Origin: Brevibacillus humidisoli
GTDB lineage: Bacteria > Bacillota > Bacilli > Brevibacillales > Brevibacillaceae
DNA length: 64,000 nucleotides
Reading direction: 5' to 3'
Assembly: GCF_020923435.1 (NCBI RefSeq)
Contig: NZ_CP087263.1
Coordinates: forward strand, 1,755,970-1,819,969
Shown here piece by piece: positions 51,786 through 61,414 of this stretch. A model generated the notes under the pieces. It did no database searches, had not been told where the DNA came from, and saw only the letters and a list, made by a program, of their open reading frames with translations. How positions within the stretch are numbered: position 1 is the first letter of the stretch; every line of letters begins with the position of its first letter. Both the position numbers and the translations under genes were made by a program.

Positions 51786-52934
51786 GTGGAGCGCCTATGG
51801 ACAAGACCGTTTATTCAAATGACTGTGGCCATGCTTTTCCTGTTTATGGGGTTTTATTTGCTGGTGCCGACGCTCCCGCTTTTTATCAAACAGTTGGGAG
51901 GAACTGAAGCACAGGTCGGATTGGTAATCGGCGTATATACACTGGCCGCCGTGGTGTTCCGTCCGATCGTCGGAGGACTGCTGGATCGTTACGGCAGGCG
52001 ACCATTTATTCTGTGGGGACTGCTTTTTTTTGCACTGGCCATGTATGTGTACGATTGGATCGGCACCATCTTCATGTTGATGGCGCTACGGGTCATCCAC
52101 GGTGTCAGCTGGGCGCTTTCCACTACTGCTGTTGGTACGGCGATCACGGATGTTATTCCACCTGCTCGTCGTGGTGAAGGCATGGGCTGGTTCGGCCTGG
52201 CCATGACCGTGGCGATGGCAATTGGCCCGATGCTGGGAATCTGGACCATCGAGAATCATTCGTTTCACAGTTTGTTCCTGGTAGGTGCCGGCTTTTCCAT
52301 TATAGCCCTGCTTTTAGCCTATTTGACGAACATCCCGTTTCAGGCGAAACCCACCGGAGGGCGAATCCAATTGATCGAGCAATCGGTTTTGTCCGTTACA
52401 GTGGCTATCTTTTTTCTATCCGTCGCCTATGGAGGGATTACCACCTTTTTGCCGCTGTTTGCAGAATCGATCAAGGTAAATGCCGGCACATTTTTTTTCG
52501 TATACGCTGTGGCACTCACCTTGATCCGCCCCATCGCCGGAAAACATTCGGATCGGTACGGGGAACCATTTGTGATCGCGCCAGCGCTTCTGATTACGAT
52601 CGCAAGCCTGCTGGTTTTGAGCTTCTCTAACGGGTTGATTGGCGTGATCGTGGCAGCCATTATGTACGGTGTGGGATTCGGGTCGGCACAGCCAGCCCTG
52701 CAAGCGGCCACGCTGCGTCTCGCTCCTCCGGATCGGAAAGGGGTTGCCAATGCTTCTTTCTTTACCGCATTTGACTTAGGCATCGGACTTGGCTCCATCA
52801 TACTCGGCTGGGTGTCACAGTACACGGGATATCAGGTGATGTTTGTCGTGACAGCCGTATCGGTAGCCGTTTCCTTATTGATTTTCACCGTGTTTGTCAG
52901 GCGTTTGTTGCGATATGAGGCATCGGCAGAATAA
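51786..52934 (+). CDS. MFS transporter (DHA1-like)
   Basis: 382 residues, about 12 membrane helices. Motif A reads GGLLDRYGRRPFILWG and its mirror GKHSDRYGEPFVI; helix 4-5 has RVIHGVSWALSTTAVGTAITDVIPPARRGEGMGWFG. GTG 51786 has GGAGGG 6 bases upstream; the TTG at 51732 overlaps non-conserved sequence. Same operon as the PadR regulator. It most resembles small-molecule exporters; substrate unknown. Confidence 0.88.
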   Translation: MERLWTRPFIQMTVAMLFLFMGFYLLVPTLPLFIKQLGGTEAQVGLVIGVYTLAAVVFRPIVGGLLDRYGRRPFILWGLLFFALAMYVYDWIGTIFMLMALRVIHGVSWALSTTAVGTAITDVIPPARRGEGMGWFGLAMTVAMAIGPMLGIWTIENHSFHSLFLVGAGFSIIALLLAYLTNIPFQAKPTGGRIQLIEQSVLSVTVAIFFLSVAYGGITTFLPLFAESIKVNAGTFFFVYAVALTLIRPIAGKHSDRYGEPFVIAPALLITIASLLVLSFSNGLIGVIVAAIMYGVGFGSAQPALQAATLRLAPPDRKGVANASFFTAFDLGIGLGSIILGWVSQYTGYQVMFVVTAVSVAVSLLIFTVFVRRLLRYEASAE

Positions 52935-52973
52935 TCTGCAAGCGACAGGGCCTACAACGGGTTGCGACTATAT

Positions 52974-54098
52974 CTACAATCGTGTGAGCAGTGTGGTGAA
53001 CAGCGCTGTCCGCTGAGGAAGCTGGTCGATCAGGATGTGTTCGTGCTCAGCGTGTGGTCCGTCGCCCATCGCTCCCAGGCCATCCAAAGTGGGGATGCCC
53101 AGAGCAGCAGTAAAGTTTCCATCGCTTCCGCCGCCGACAGAAGCTTCCGCAACCTGAAAGCCCAGCTCTTTGGCGCATCCGGCAGCCAGTTGGAACAACC
53201 GCTCTGTTGCCGCAGTTCGCTCCATCGGAGGGCGTTCCATACCACCCGTCACCTCTAGGGAGACGTCGGCTGCCTGCGGCTTTAATCCGCGTATCAGCTC
53301 TGTCATTCGCTCCCCTTCAGCGCTGCTGGATACACGGACATCAATGTACGCCTCGGCCTGTTCGGCCACCACGTTGGTGCGGGTGCCGCCGCGTGCGATG
53401 CCGACGTTAACCGTGGTTCCTGCCGCGTAATTCGTCAGGCCGTGGAGATAGAGGATTTGGCGGGCCAGTTCCTCCACGGCACTGATGCCCTGCTCGTGAT
53501 GATTGCCGGCGTGAGAAGCTCTTCCTTTGATTCTCAGCAGAAACTGTCCCACCCCTTTACGAGCAGTTTTCAATGCCCCGCTATTGGCAACCGGCGGCTC
53601 GGGTACCAGCACAACGGCACTATTTCGAGCTTCCTGTTCGATATAAGGACGACTGGTTTCGCTGCCGATCTCCTCATCGGTGGTGCATAGAAAGACGATT
53701 TTTTTGTCCATGGGCCGCCCGCGTTCGCGACAAGCCTTGATCGCCCACAAAGCTTGGATGATGCCCGCTTTCATATCGAAGATGCCAGGTCCATAGGCTC
53801 GATTTCCTTCCACACGGTACGTCAGCCTGCCTACGTCCCATACCGTATCAAAATGGGCGATGATGAGAATCTGCTCCGCCCCCTCTCCGCAGACGAAACG
53901 AAGATGATTCCCTGTCGTCGTTTGTGGGATCACTTCAGCCTCAACCCCCAGATGCTGCCGAAACAATGATTGCAGTACAACCCCACACTGATCGACGAGC
54001 CGCTTGTCGTGGGAGGGGGATTCAGCTACAACCAACCGCTCTAAATCGTCAATCATCTGTTGCTGGTTCACCTTGCAAAAAGAGAGCAGATCTGTCAT
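52974..54098 (-). CDS. M20 metallopeptidase, glutamate carboxypeptidase (CPG2)-like
   Basis: 374 residues. Zinc site in order: IIAHFDTVWDVG (His, Asp), GPGIFDMKAG (bridging Asp), TTDEEIGS (catalytic Glu pair), LVPEPP, and a terminal His in GDGPHAEHEHI. The lid dimerisation domain is inserted at about 185-290 with KGRASHAGNHHEQG. Family members release C-terminal glutamate from folates or peptides. Its ATG overlaps the stop of the upstream regulator gene (ATGA), so both are co-translated. Confidence 0.9.
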   Translation of the reverse strand: MTDLLSFCKVNQQQMIDDLERLVVAESPSHDKRLVDQCGVVLQSLFRQHLGVEAEVIPQTTTGNHLRFVCGEGAEQILIIAHFDTVWDVGRLTYRVEGNRAYGPGIFDMKAGIIQALWAIKACRERGRPMDKKIVFLCTTDEEIGSETSRPYIEQEARNSAVVLVPEPPVANSGALKTARKGVGQFLLRIKGRASHAGNHHEQGISAVEELARQILYLHGLTNYAAGTTVNVGIARGGTRTNVVAEQAEAYIDVRVSSSAEGERMTELIRGLKPQAADVSLEVTGGMERPPMERTAATERLFQLAAGCAKELGFQVAEASVGGGSDGNFTAALGIPTLDGLGAMGDGPHAEHEHILIDQLPQRTALFTTLLTRL

Positions 54099-55438
54099 CC
54101 CAACACATCCTTGTCTTGTTCATTCCCCCGGTTGGGGGTAGGGGTGATGCGAAACATTTTGCGGGGGCGGCCGCGGCTGGCAGGACTCTCCTCGCCAATC
54201 AGCTGTGCGAGGTTATGCTGCTCTAAATCGGCGAGAATCCGGCGAGCATTGCGTTGAGTCATACCCAGCCATTCCGCGACATCGATCGCTGTGATCGAAT
54301 GACTGCCGAGACTGTTTTGCAACGAGAGAATCTTGCTGTATGTAGTAAGGGATACACCGGCTTGCTTTACCTTCTCGGCCAACTCCATATCTTCCGTTCG
54401 GTAGTGGAAGGCGATGCTGTCCGTCCGCTGCAGCGGACCTTTGATCAAGCCCTCATCGTTGACTAAGACGGCACAAAAGCCTCCCATTTTTTTGGCATGC
54501 AGCAGAGCAAGTCGGGCATTTCGTTCTGCGGCAAGGGCAGTCACGCCAAACCCGATCCCGATATTGGCGGTCAGACCTGTTAACAAAGAGATCTTGGCCA
54601 ACAACTCCGTGGTGTGGGCTTGGGCGTCCTCTTCAACCGAGCCTCGGGTGGAAAATAGAATAAAGCTGCCATTGCCAAGCGATACAAATGAGCCGGATTG
54701 CTTCTCTGCATAGTGCAGGATCGTTTCCTGCAGCTTCAAATCGAGCCGCCGCACTTCGTACGTATTCTGCTTTTCTCCGATCAAGCTGTCGAGACCCTCC
54801 AGTTCTATCATTTGAACGGCGATTTGCGCTTTCTTAAAGTGGAGAGTTTCTCCTTGCTGACAGGCGAGGCGAAGCATCGAACGAATCGTCATACGGTTAT
54901 GGCGGATCCGGTAGACAGGGATACCGCGGGCTTGCAACTCCTCGTATACGGCGCGCATACAGGTGGCACAAGCGTCAACCAACCCCTGCTTATAAAGGGT
55001 GGTGTGATAGGCGACCAGTTCGTTTGTCGGCTTAAAGTCTCGATAGGAGAGCAAATAGGTACGCTCTGAGGATAGTCCCAGTTCAGAACTCGTCTCATAG
55101 AAGTGAGCTTCGCTGATCGTATCGAAGCTGATCCGATCAAGGGATAGGCCATCGCGGTAGACGATTTCCAGCAGCACTTTGGTCAGGCTGGAGCCGTTCA
55201 GTTGGGGAACGAACGCCTTCTGCTTCAGCTGGTGTTGTTTGGCAATGGAATAGGGAGCTTGTCCAGAAAACAGCCATACATCCACTTGATGCTCGCCATC
55301 CCGGATCAGATCAATGGTTTCCTCCACATCGTTGTAGATAAATGGTACAACTTGCAATTGCTTTTTAAACTCCTGGCCGACCTCGCAGATCAGCTCTACT
55401 GAGTCTCTGGGTCCGACTGCACCAACTCTTGTGATCAT
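54095..55438 (-). CDS. Transcriptional regulator with GGDEF-like middle and C-terminal winged helix
   Basis: 447 residues. The N-terminal part (1-~190) resembles periplasmic-binding-like or YvoA-like sensor sequences (RVGAVGPRDSVELICEVG). The middle (about 210-350) contains a degenerate nucleotide-cyclase-like fold (NGSFILFSTRGSVEE, TGLTANIGIGFG, ARLALLHAKKMGG). The end (about 375-430) is a helix-turn-helix: AIDVAEWLGMTQRNARRILADLEQHNLAQLIGE. ATG 55438 has GGAGGG 8 bases upstream. Flanked on both sides by M20 hydrolases, it probably controls them; the twin sites at 56841 and 57103 are candidate operators. Confidence 0.75.
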   Translation of the reverse strand: MITRVGAVGPRDSVELICEVGQEFKKQLQVVPFIYNDVEETIDLIRDGEHQVDVWLFSGQAPYSIAKQHQLKQKAFVPQLNGSSLTKVLLEIVYRDGLSLDRISFDTISEAHFYETSSELGLSSERTYLLSYRDFKPTNELVAYHTTLYKQGLVDACATCMRAVYEELQARGIPVYRIRHNRMTIRSMLRLACQQGETLHFKKAQIAVQMIELEGLDSLIGEKQNTYEVRRLDLKLQETILHYAEKQSGSFVSLGNGSFILFSTRGSVEEDAQAHTTELLAKISLLTGLTANIGIGFGVTALAAERNARLALLHAKKMGGFCAVLVNDEGLIKGPLQRTDSIAFHYRTEDMELAEKVKQAGVSLTTYSKILSLQNSLGSHSITAIDVAEWLGMTQRNARRILADLEQHNLAQLIGEESPASRGRPRKMFRITPTPNRGNEQDKDVLG

Positions 55439-55473
55439 CCGTTGGTCCCTCCGCGGTATTTCGTCTGGGATCA

Positions 55474-56805
55474 TCAATCGGTTGCGGCTTGTCCGTCTTG
55501 GCGCTCAAGCTGCGCAGCGTGCAAAGCACACAAGGACAAGGTTTTGACGGCGATCCCCAACACCTTTTCATCAATGTCAAACGTTTCTTTGTGGTGCCCT
55601 GCCGCCAGTGTCGTACCGAAGTATACGTAGCTGGCCAAGCCGCCATTTTGCTGTACACGTGCCATCATCGTGGTGGCGTCCTCCGAACCGCCAGCCTGGG
55701 CTAACTCCACAATGGAGTGGATCCCTTCCACTTGAGCGGCCTGGGCCCGGACGAACGGAAAGAGCGCGGGACTGGAGTTGCAGGTTTGCGCTTCCCCGAC
55801 AATCTCGATCGTTTCTGTAACGTCGTACATCGCAGCCGCACCACGAATGATCCGTAAAGCACGATCCAGCACATACTGGTTAATTTCTGACGTTTCCCCG
55901 CGTGTTTCCAGTTTGAGCTGAGCCGAAGCAGGGACAATATTGCGGCCGCTGCCCGCTTGCAGCACACCCACATTGATCCGGGAGGAACCTGCACTGTGCC
56001 GGGCGATGCCATGCAGGTTCAACGCAGCGGTTGCAGCGGCCAACAGCGCGTTTTTCCCTTCTTCCGGACTGCCTCCGGCGTGGGCAGCCGCCCCCGTATA
56101 GGAAACGTTCAGTTTTGTCGTTGCCAAATATCCATTGGCGCCGCAAACCACTTCACCGAGTGGGTGGTTAACCCCCACGTGACTGGCAAAAAAGAGCTGC
56201 AGATCGTCAACCACACCAACTGCTACCATTGCTTTGGCCCCGCGTACCCCTTCCTCGGCGGGCTGAAAGATCAGCTTGATTCGTCCAGACAGACGATCTT
56301 TGATCTGAGCGAGAGTATGCGCCACCCCTAGACCAATCGTCGTGTGTGCATCGTGTCCGCAAGCGTGCATCATGTTCTCGTTGATGGAGCGAAAGCCCAA
56401 TGCAGCAGGCAGATGAGACTCATCGGCCGACTCGTGCAAATCAAGAGCGTCCATATCGAAGCGAAAGCCGATCGTCGGACCTGGCCGTCCCGTATCCAGG
56501 ATGCCGACCACCCCGGTCAAACCGCCCGAAAAATAGGGCAGCCAATTCGGGTCCGCTCCTTGTTCAAGAGCTCTCTGTTCCTCACGAGTGAGCACCTCCT
56601 GTGTCGGAACGCCCATCCTGGCGTGCTCGTCAATCACTTCGCGGCCAGCTTGCACAAGATAACCCCAAGAGGCTAAGCGCTGGGCAACCAGACTGGCCGT
56701 GCGGAATTCAAGCCAGCCGGTTTCGGCATGCTTGTGAAAATCCCGCCGCCATTGCACAAGGGTAGGGTACAACTGATTAACATGGTGTTGAATATCAGTA
56801 GTCAT
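55474..56805 (-). CDS. M20D amidohydrolase, p-aminobenzoyl-glutamate hydrolase subunit A-like
   Basis: 443 residues, the length of E. coli AbgA. WRRDFHKHAETGWLEFRTA, RFDMDALDLHES, HACGHDAHTTIGLG, FQPAEEGVRGAKAM and a late His near AGHHKETFDID are the M20D metal and catalytic motifs. The AbgA-specific long insertion (about 60-95, EHARMGVPTQEVLTREEQ) is present. It may cleave folate breakdown products or related N-acyl amino acids. No clear AbgB partner is adjacent. ATG 56805 is 6 bases from GGAG. Confidence 0.85.
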   Translation of the reverse strand: MTTDIQHHVNQLYPTLVQWRRDFHKHAETGWLEFRTASLVAQRLASWGYLVQAGREVIDEHARMGVPTQEVLTREEQRALEQGADPNWLPYFSGGLTGVVGILDTGRPGPTIGFRFDMDALDLHESADESHLPAALGFRSINENMMHACGHDAHTTIGLGVAHTLAQIKDRLSGRIKLIFQPAEEGVRGAKAMVAVGVVDDLQLFFASHVGVNHPLGEVVCGANGYLATTKLNVSYTGAAAHAGGSPEEGKNALLAAATAALNLHGIARHSAGSSRINVGVLQAGSGRNIVPASAQLKLETRGETSEINQYVLDRALRIIRGAAAMYDVTETIEIVGEAQTCNSSPALFPFVRAQAAQVEGIHSIVELAQAGGSEDATTMMARVQQNGGLASYVYFGTTLAAGHHKETFDIDEKVLGIAVKTLSLCALHAAQLERQDGQAATD

Positions 56806-56840
56806 CATAAGCTCCTTTGCTGTTTATGTTTTAGGTCCTA

Positions 56841-57116
56841 TTTAGGAAAATTTCTGAATATCGTAGTTATTTTGACGTCTTACACAAAATTCCTGCTCAA
56901 ATCCACAAATAATGCCATGTTAGATGCCAGTATAGTACAAGGGACCACCGAGAATCTCGACAGCTTGAAGAACAAATCAGTGCGTATTTTTCGAGATTTA
57001 AACCAATAGACAGGATGAACCGAACAAAAAATTCAAAACTTTCTAAATTGGTTGTTGACACATTTTTTACCAATCTCTTATAGTGTTTAAATAACAGCAT
57101 CTTTTAGGAAATTTTC
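56841..57116. promoter_or_regulatory. Divergent control region with twin TTTAGGAAA-type sites
   Basis: The 328-base gap 56806-57133 holds a strong rightward promoter, TTGACA (57055-57060) and TATAGT (57079-57084), 18 bases apart. TTTAGGAAAATTTC (56841-56854) lies 36 bases before the leftward AbgA-like gene; TTTAGGAAATTTTC (57103-57116) lies 18 bases before the rightward gene. They agree at 13 of 14 positions and each sits just before a ribosome site. They look like one regulator's operators for both directions. Confidence 0.55.
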
Positions 57117-57133
57117 CGTAAAGGAGGGGTTGG

Positions 57134-58483
57134 GTGAAGGATATCTATGCGTATGTCGACCGGCATCGAGACAGATATGTGGAGTGGCTACAGGAAATTT
57201 GCCGACAGCCAAGTGTTGCCGCGCAAGACAGGGGCATGAAAGAGACAGCGGCCATGGTGGAGAGGTATCTCAAACAGTTGGGCGGGGAGGTTCAGCTCGT
57301 GAACACGTCAGGTTTTCCGGTTGTGTACGGATTGTTTGCGGGGGAGAGTGACCGGACGCTCTCTTTTTACAACCATTACGACGTGCAGCCGGAAGATCCG
57401 CTTGAATTGTGGGATTCTCCGCCATTTGCCGCAGAGATTCGCGATGGGTATATCTACGCCCGTGGCGTGGCTGATAACAAGGGCAACCTGATCGCACGTC
57501 TGGCTGCTGTCGACGCCCTCCTGAATGTGCGTGGCCGCCTGCCGCTGCGAGTCAAATTTATAGTGGAAGGAGAAGAAGAGATTGGCAGCGTACATCTGCC
57601 GGAATTCGTGGAGATGAGTCGGGATCTGCTGCAAGCCGATGGATGTCTGTGGGAATTCGGATATAAGAACGCGGATGGTCGTCCGCAGGTCAGCCTAGGT
57701 GTAAAGGGAATGTGTTATGTCGAGTTGATTTGTCGGGGAGCCAATACCGATTTGCACTCGGCAAATGCCGCGATCATTGAAAACCCGGCTTGGCGCCTGG
57801 TATGGGCCTTGTCTACGCTGAAGACACCTGACGAACGTGTCAGCATCGCCGGCTTCTATGACAAGGTTCGCCCGCTTGCTGACGACGATCGTATCGTGCT
57901 GGAGCAGATGATCTACAACGAGGAACATACATTGGAAAAACTGGACCTGTGCTCCTTTTTGCTGCAGTTATCCGGACTTCCGCTAAAAGAGAAACTGATC
58001 TTTCAACCAACCTGTACGATCTGCGGGTTTCAATCCGGTTATACCGGCCAGGGAGCGAAGACAGTGCTGCCTGCCGAAGCGCGGGTGAAGCTGGATTTTC
58101 GGCTTGTCCCAGACCAAGATCCGCATGACATCATTCAACGGCTGCGACAACACCTGGATCAGCACGGTTTTTCCGACATCGAGATTGACGCATACACTTT
58201 GGAACACCCCGCACGTACTCCCCTCGACAATCCTTTGACGCGCTCCGTCGTCGCTACCGCGACGGAAGTGTACGGGATAAGGCCGACGATTATGCCAATG
58301 TCGCCGGGGACCGGACCTATGTTCTTGTTGTGCCAGAGCTTGGGCATTCCAGCCGTTTCGGTCGGTGTCGGCCATTTCGCTTCCAACAACCACGCCCCAA
58401 ACGAAAACATCAAGGTTGACGATTTTATTCAAGGCATTAAACACATAGCAGCCATCATTGAAGACTTTTCACGTCAGTCGTGA
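57134..58483 (+). CDS. M20 family dipeptidase
   Basis: 449 residues. SFYNHYDVQPEDPLELWDSPPF (His, Asp), GVADNKGNL (bridging Asp), EGEEEIGS (Glu pair) and the final GVGHFASNNHAPNENI with His are the zinc site of the carnosinase/DapE-like M20A branch. It likely hydrolyses dipeptides. GTG 57134 follows AAGGAGG by 6 bases. First gene of the rightward operon ending in a peptide ABC importer. Confidence 0.92.
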   Translation: MKDIYAYVDRHRDRYVEWLQEICRQPSVAAQDRGMKETAAMVERYLKQLGGEVQLVNTSGFPVVYGLFAGESDRTLSFYNHYDVQPEDPLELWDSPPFAAEIRDGYIYARGVADNKGNLIARLAAVDALLNVRGRLPLRVKFIVEGEEEIGSVHLPEFVEMSRDLLQADGCLWEFGYKNADGRPQVSLGVKGMCYVELICRGANTDLHSANAAIIENPAWRLVWALSTLKTPDERVSIAGFYDKVRPLADDDRIVLEQMIYNEEHTLEKLDLCSFLLQLSGLPLKEKLIFQPTCTICGFQSGYTGQGAKTVLPAEARVKLDFRLVPDQDPHDIIQRLRQHLDQHGFSDIEIDAYTLEHPARTPLDNPLTRSVVATATEVYGIRPTIMPMSPGTGPMFLLCQSLGIPAVSVGVGHFASNNHAPNENIKVDDFIQGIKHIAAIIEDFSRQS

Positions 58484-58505
58484 CTATAGGGAGGGGGGAT
58501 TTAAT

Positions 58506-59708
58506 GTGGAGGACGTCGCGGCATTGTATCGAAGTTCGGCCATCCTGACTGAAGCAAGTGCACTAAAAGAACAAGTGACCGCCTGGAGGCGCGACTTTCA
58601 CCGGCATCCGGAACTGGGGTTGGAAGAGGAACGAACCGCTGAGGTGATAGCCGCCCATCTGCGTAGATTGGGTCTTGAGGTGAAACAGGGATTGGCCCGG
58701 ACAGGCGTGGTGGGAGTGCTGCGGGGAAGCAATCCGGGGAGGACGATTGGGTTGCGCGCAGATATGGATGCCCTGCCGATTCAGGATCAAAAGCAAACCT
58801 CCTATCGTTCTACGATCGATGGAAAAATGCACGCCTGTGGGCACGACGCCCACACCAGCATGCTGATGGGAGCAGCGACGTTTCTCGCCAAGATGCGACC
58901 ACCTGAGAGGGGAAACATCGTATTTGTCTTTCAGCCGGCAGAAGAAAACCACGGAGGAGCACGCCTGATGATCGAAGACGGTTTGCTCCGCGATTACGGG
59001 ATTGAGGCGATGGCCGGTCTGCACGTATTTCCAGGTGTGCCTACAGGAGAGATTACTGCCGTTAGAGGTGTAAGCTGTGCAGCGGCAGATACGCTATTCA
59101 TCAGGATCATTGGCAGCGGCGGTCATGCCGCTCGGCCGCATCAATCGGTTGACGCCGTTGCTGTCGCGGCCCAAGTCATCACCGCTCTACAGCATATCAC
59201 AAGCCGTCAGGTTGACCCACTCGATTCAGTGGTCATTACCATAGGCAAGATTGAGGGAGGAACTGCCAGCAACGTGATCGCCCCTGAAGTCAACCTATGG
59301 GGCACGGTTCGAACGCTCAACCCTGCCCTGCGAGAACAGCTTCCCCAGCAGATCGAACGGATGGTCAAAGGCGTGACGGAAGCTAATGGCGCCGCCTATG
59401 AACTGGAGTACCAACAGGGCTATCCGTCTGTGGTCAATGACGTCTCGATGATTGACCTGCTGCTGGAGGTGGCGGATGACGTGCTGGGGAGGGGAAAGTA
59501 TCGCATGGACAGACCCTCCATGGGCGGCGAAGACTTCTCTTACTATACCCAACATGTTCCAAGCGTTTTTTTCCGGCTTGGTGTAGGAGATGAGCAGCAT
59601 GCCCGCTATCCACTGCACCACCCGATGTTTGATCTTGACGAAGATGCCTTGCCAATCGGTGTAGCCTTGTTGTCGAAGCTGGCACTTACCTACCTCGGCA
59701 AGTCGTAA
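58506..59708 (+). CDS. M20D amidohydrolase (hippurate/N-acyl-amino-acid hydrolase type)
   Basis: 400 residues. WRRDFHRHPELGLEEERTA, RADMDALPIQDQ, MHACGHDAHTSMLMGAA, FQPAEENHGGARLMIEDG and the late HARYPLHHPMFDLDED are all canonical for M20D aminoacylases. It removes acyl groups from amino acids or acts on indole-acetyl-type conjugates. GTG 58506 has GGGAGGGG about 8 bases upstream; the longer frame overlaps the dipeptidase end. Confidence 0.92.
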   Translation: MEDVAALYRSSAILTEASALKEQVTAWRRDFHRHPELGLEEERTAEVIAAHLRRLGLEVKQGLARTGVVGVLRGSNPGRTIGLRADMDALPIQDQKQTSYRSTIDGKMHACGHDAHTSMLMGAATFLAKMRPPERGNIVFVFQPAEENHGGARLMIEDGLLRDYGIEAMAGLHVFPGVPTGEITAVRGVSCAAADTLFIRIIGSGGHAARPHQSVDAVAVAAQVITALQHITSRQVDPLDSVVITIGKIEGGTASNVIAPEVNLWGTVRTLNPALREQLPQQIERMVKGVTEANGAAYELEYQQGYPSVVNDVSMIDLLLEVADDVLGRGKYRMDRPSMGGEDFSYYTQHVPSVFFRLGVGDEQHARYPLHHPMFDLDEDALPIGVALLSKLALTYLGKS

Positions 59709-59778
59709 CAGATAGTCTGGCAACCGCATCCGCTCTGTTTTTGGGTCCATTTTGAACGATAGAAAAGGGGGCAGGTTC

Positions 59779-61335
59779 ATGAAGCGTGTTTCGATGATCA
59801 GTTTGGTCTTTCTGTTGGCGTTGTCCGCCTTGGCGGCAGGCTGCAGCCAGCCAGCGGGCAACAGCAGTCAAGCGGATGGGCAGGGAATGGACGACGGAGA
59901 AAAGGTCCTGACGATTGCCAGCGGAAATGATATCGTCGGCTTTGATATCCACGATCACAACAATACATCGACGGAAGCTGTCCACGTCAATATGTTCAAT
60001 TACCTAGTGCGAAAGGATGCCAACCAGCAGATCCAACCTGATTTAGCTGTTTCCTGGGAAACCGTGAATGAGACAACATGGCGTTTTCAACTCCGGGAGG
60101 GGGTCGCGTTTCACAATGGGGATCCGTTTACCGCTGCCGACGTGAAGTTTACATTGGAGCGTGTGGCTGGCGACAACAAGCTGTTGGAATATGGCAACTA
60201 CAAACAGATCAAAGAAGTGAAAGTGGTAGACGAACATACTGTAGACATTATCACCCACGCACCAGAACCCGTGTTGCTCAACCGCCTGTCCCGACTGGGC
60301 TCAGGTATGCTGCCGTCCACCTACATCGAGGAAAACGGGTGGGATCACTTTCTATCCCAGCCTGTGGGCACTGGCCCTTACAAGTTTTCAGAGTGGATTC
60401 GCGATGATCGGCTGATTCTGGTGAAGAACGATCAATACTTTGGCGATCAGCCAAAATGGGACAAACTGATTTTCCGTTCCATTCCGGAGGACGCGACTCG
60501 TGTTGCGGAACTGTTAACTGGCGGGGTGGATCTAGCCGTCAACATCCCGCCTAGCGATTTGCAGCGGATTGAGGAGAATCAGGGAACCCATACTGTGCAG
60601 GGATCGACACAACGCGTCATGCTGTTGGCCGTTCGTATGACGGACGGTGCGGTCACCGCCGATCACCGCGTCCGAGAAGCGATTGATCTAGCTATCGACG
60701 AGCAGGCGATCGTCCGGAACATATTGGCGGGCGGCGGGACGCCAACCCGAACCCGGGTCACCCCCGGCAACTTCGGGGGCCATCCTGATTTGTATGATAC
60801 ATCTCTGTACGACCCGGAACGGGCAAAAAAACTGCTGGCAGAGGCGGGCTATGCAAGCGGACTGGAACTGACGCTGAGTGCTCCCAGCGGGCGCTACCTG
60901 AAGGATAAGGAAACAGCCGAGTTGATCATGGCGATGCTGGGAGAAGTAGGCATCAAAGCCAACCTGGAACTGCTGGAATGGAGCAGTTTTAGTTCCCGCT
61001 ACAAGTCCAAGACATTTCATGAACTGTTTATGATCGCCTACGGCAACTCGATGTTTGACGCTTCCTTGGCGTTTGACCGTCTATTCTCCGAACGGGCAAA
61101 AGGGGAAACGGACTACAACAATGAGGAAGTAGATGCGCTGTTAACGGAGGCCGAACAAAATATGAATCCAGCGGAACGGGAGAAGCAGTACCAGCGGGCT
61201 CAGGAAATCGTGGCCGACGAGCGTCCCCAGATCTATTTGTTCCAGATGGATGCCAACTATGGGGTGAGTGACCGGATTCGTTTTCAGCCGCGACTCGACG
61301 AGATGCTGTTAGCCGACGAGATCAGCCTGCAGTAG
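59779..61335 (+). CDS. Peptide ABC transporter, substrate-binding lipoprotein (DppA/OppA type)
   Basis: 518 residues. Signal peptide with lipobox LAAGC (Cys near 22), then SBP family 5: YNYLVRKDANQQIQPDLAVSWE-type segment, WRFQLREGVAFHNGDPFTAADVKFTLERV and, later, DPERAKKLLAEAGY. It captures peptides for the permease encoded next. ATG 59779 is preceded by AAGGGGG. The four neighbouring hydrolases suggest dipeptides or N-acyl-glutamates as cargo. Confidence 0.92.
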   Translation: MKRVSMISLVFLLALSALAAGCSQPAGNSSQADGQGMDDGEKVLTIASGNDIVGFDIHDHNNTSTEAVHVNMFNYLVRKDANQQIQPDLAVSWETVNETTWRFQLREGVAFHNGDPFTAADVKFTLERVAGDNKLLEYGNYKQIKEVKVVDEHTVDIITHAPEPVLLNRLSRLGSGMLPSTYIEENGWDHFLSQPVGTGPYKFSEWIRDDRLILVKNDQYFGDQPKWDKLIFRSIPEDATRVAELLTGGVDLAVNIPPSDLQRIEENQGTHTVQGSTQRVMLLAVRMTDGAVTADHRVREAIDLAIDEQAIVRNILAGGGTPTRTRVTPGNFGGHPDLYDTSLYDPERAKKLLAEAGYASGLELTLSAPSGRYLKDKETAELIMAMLGEVGIKANLELLEWSSFSSRYKSKTFHELFMIAYGNSMFDASLAFDRLFSERAKGETDYNNEEVDALLTEAEQNMNPAEREKQYQRAQEIVADERPQIYLFQMDANYGVSDRIRFQPRLDEMLLADEISLQ

Positions 61336-61414
61336 GTATAAACGTTGTCATCTCTGGAGATAGGGCGTTGTACTGCGCTCCTTTTTACACAGACCATTTC
61401 GGAGGTGAAGCAGG

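Noticed and set aside
54095-55438. PucR-family purine regulator
   Set aside because: The C-terminal HTH does not read like the PucR 30-type domain, and neighbours are M20 hydrolases, not purine genes.
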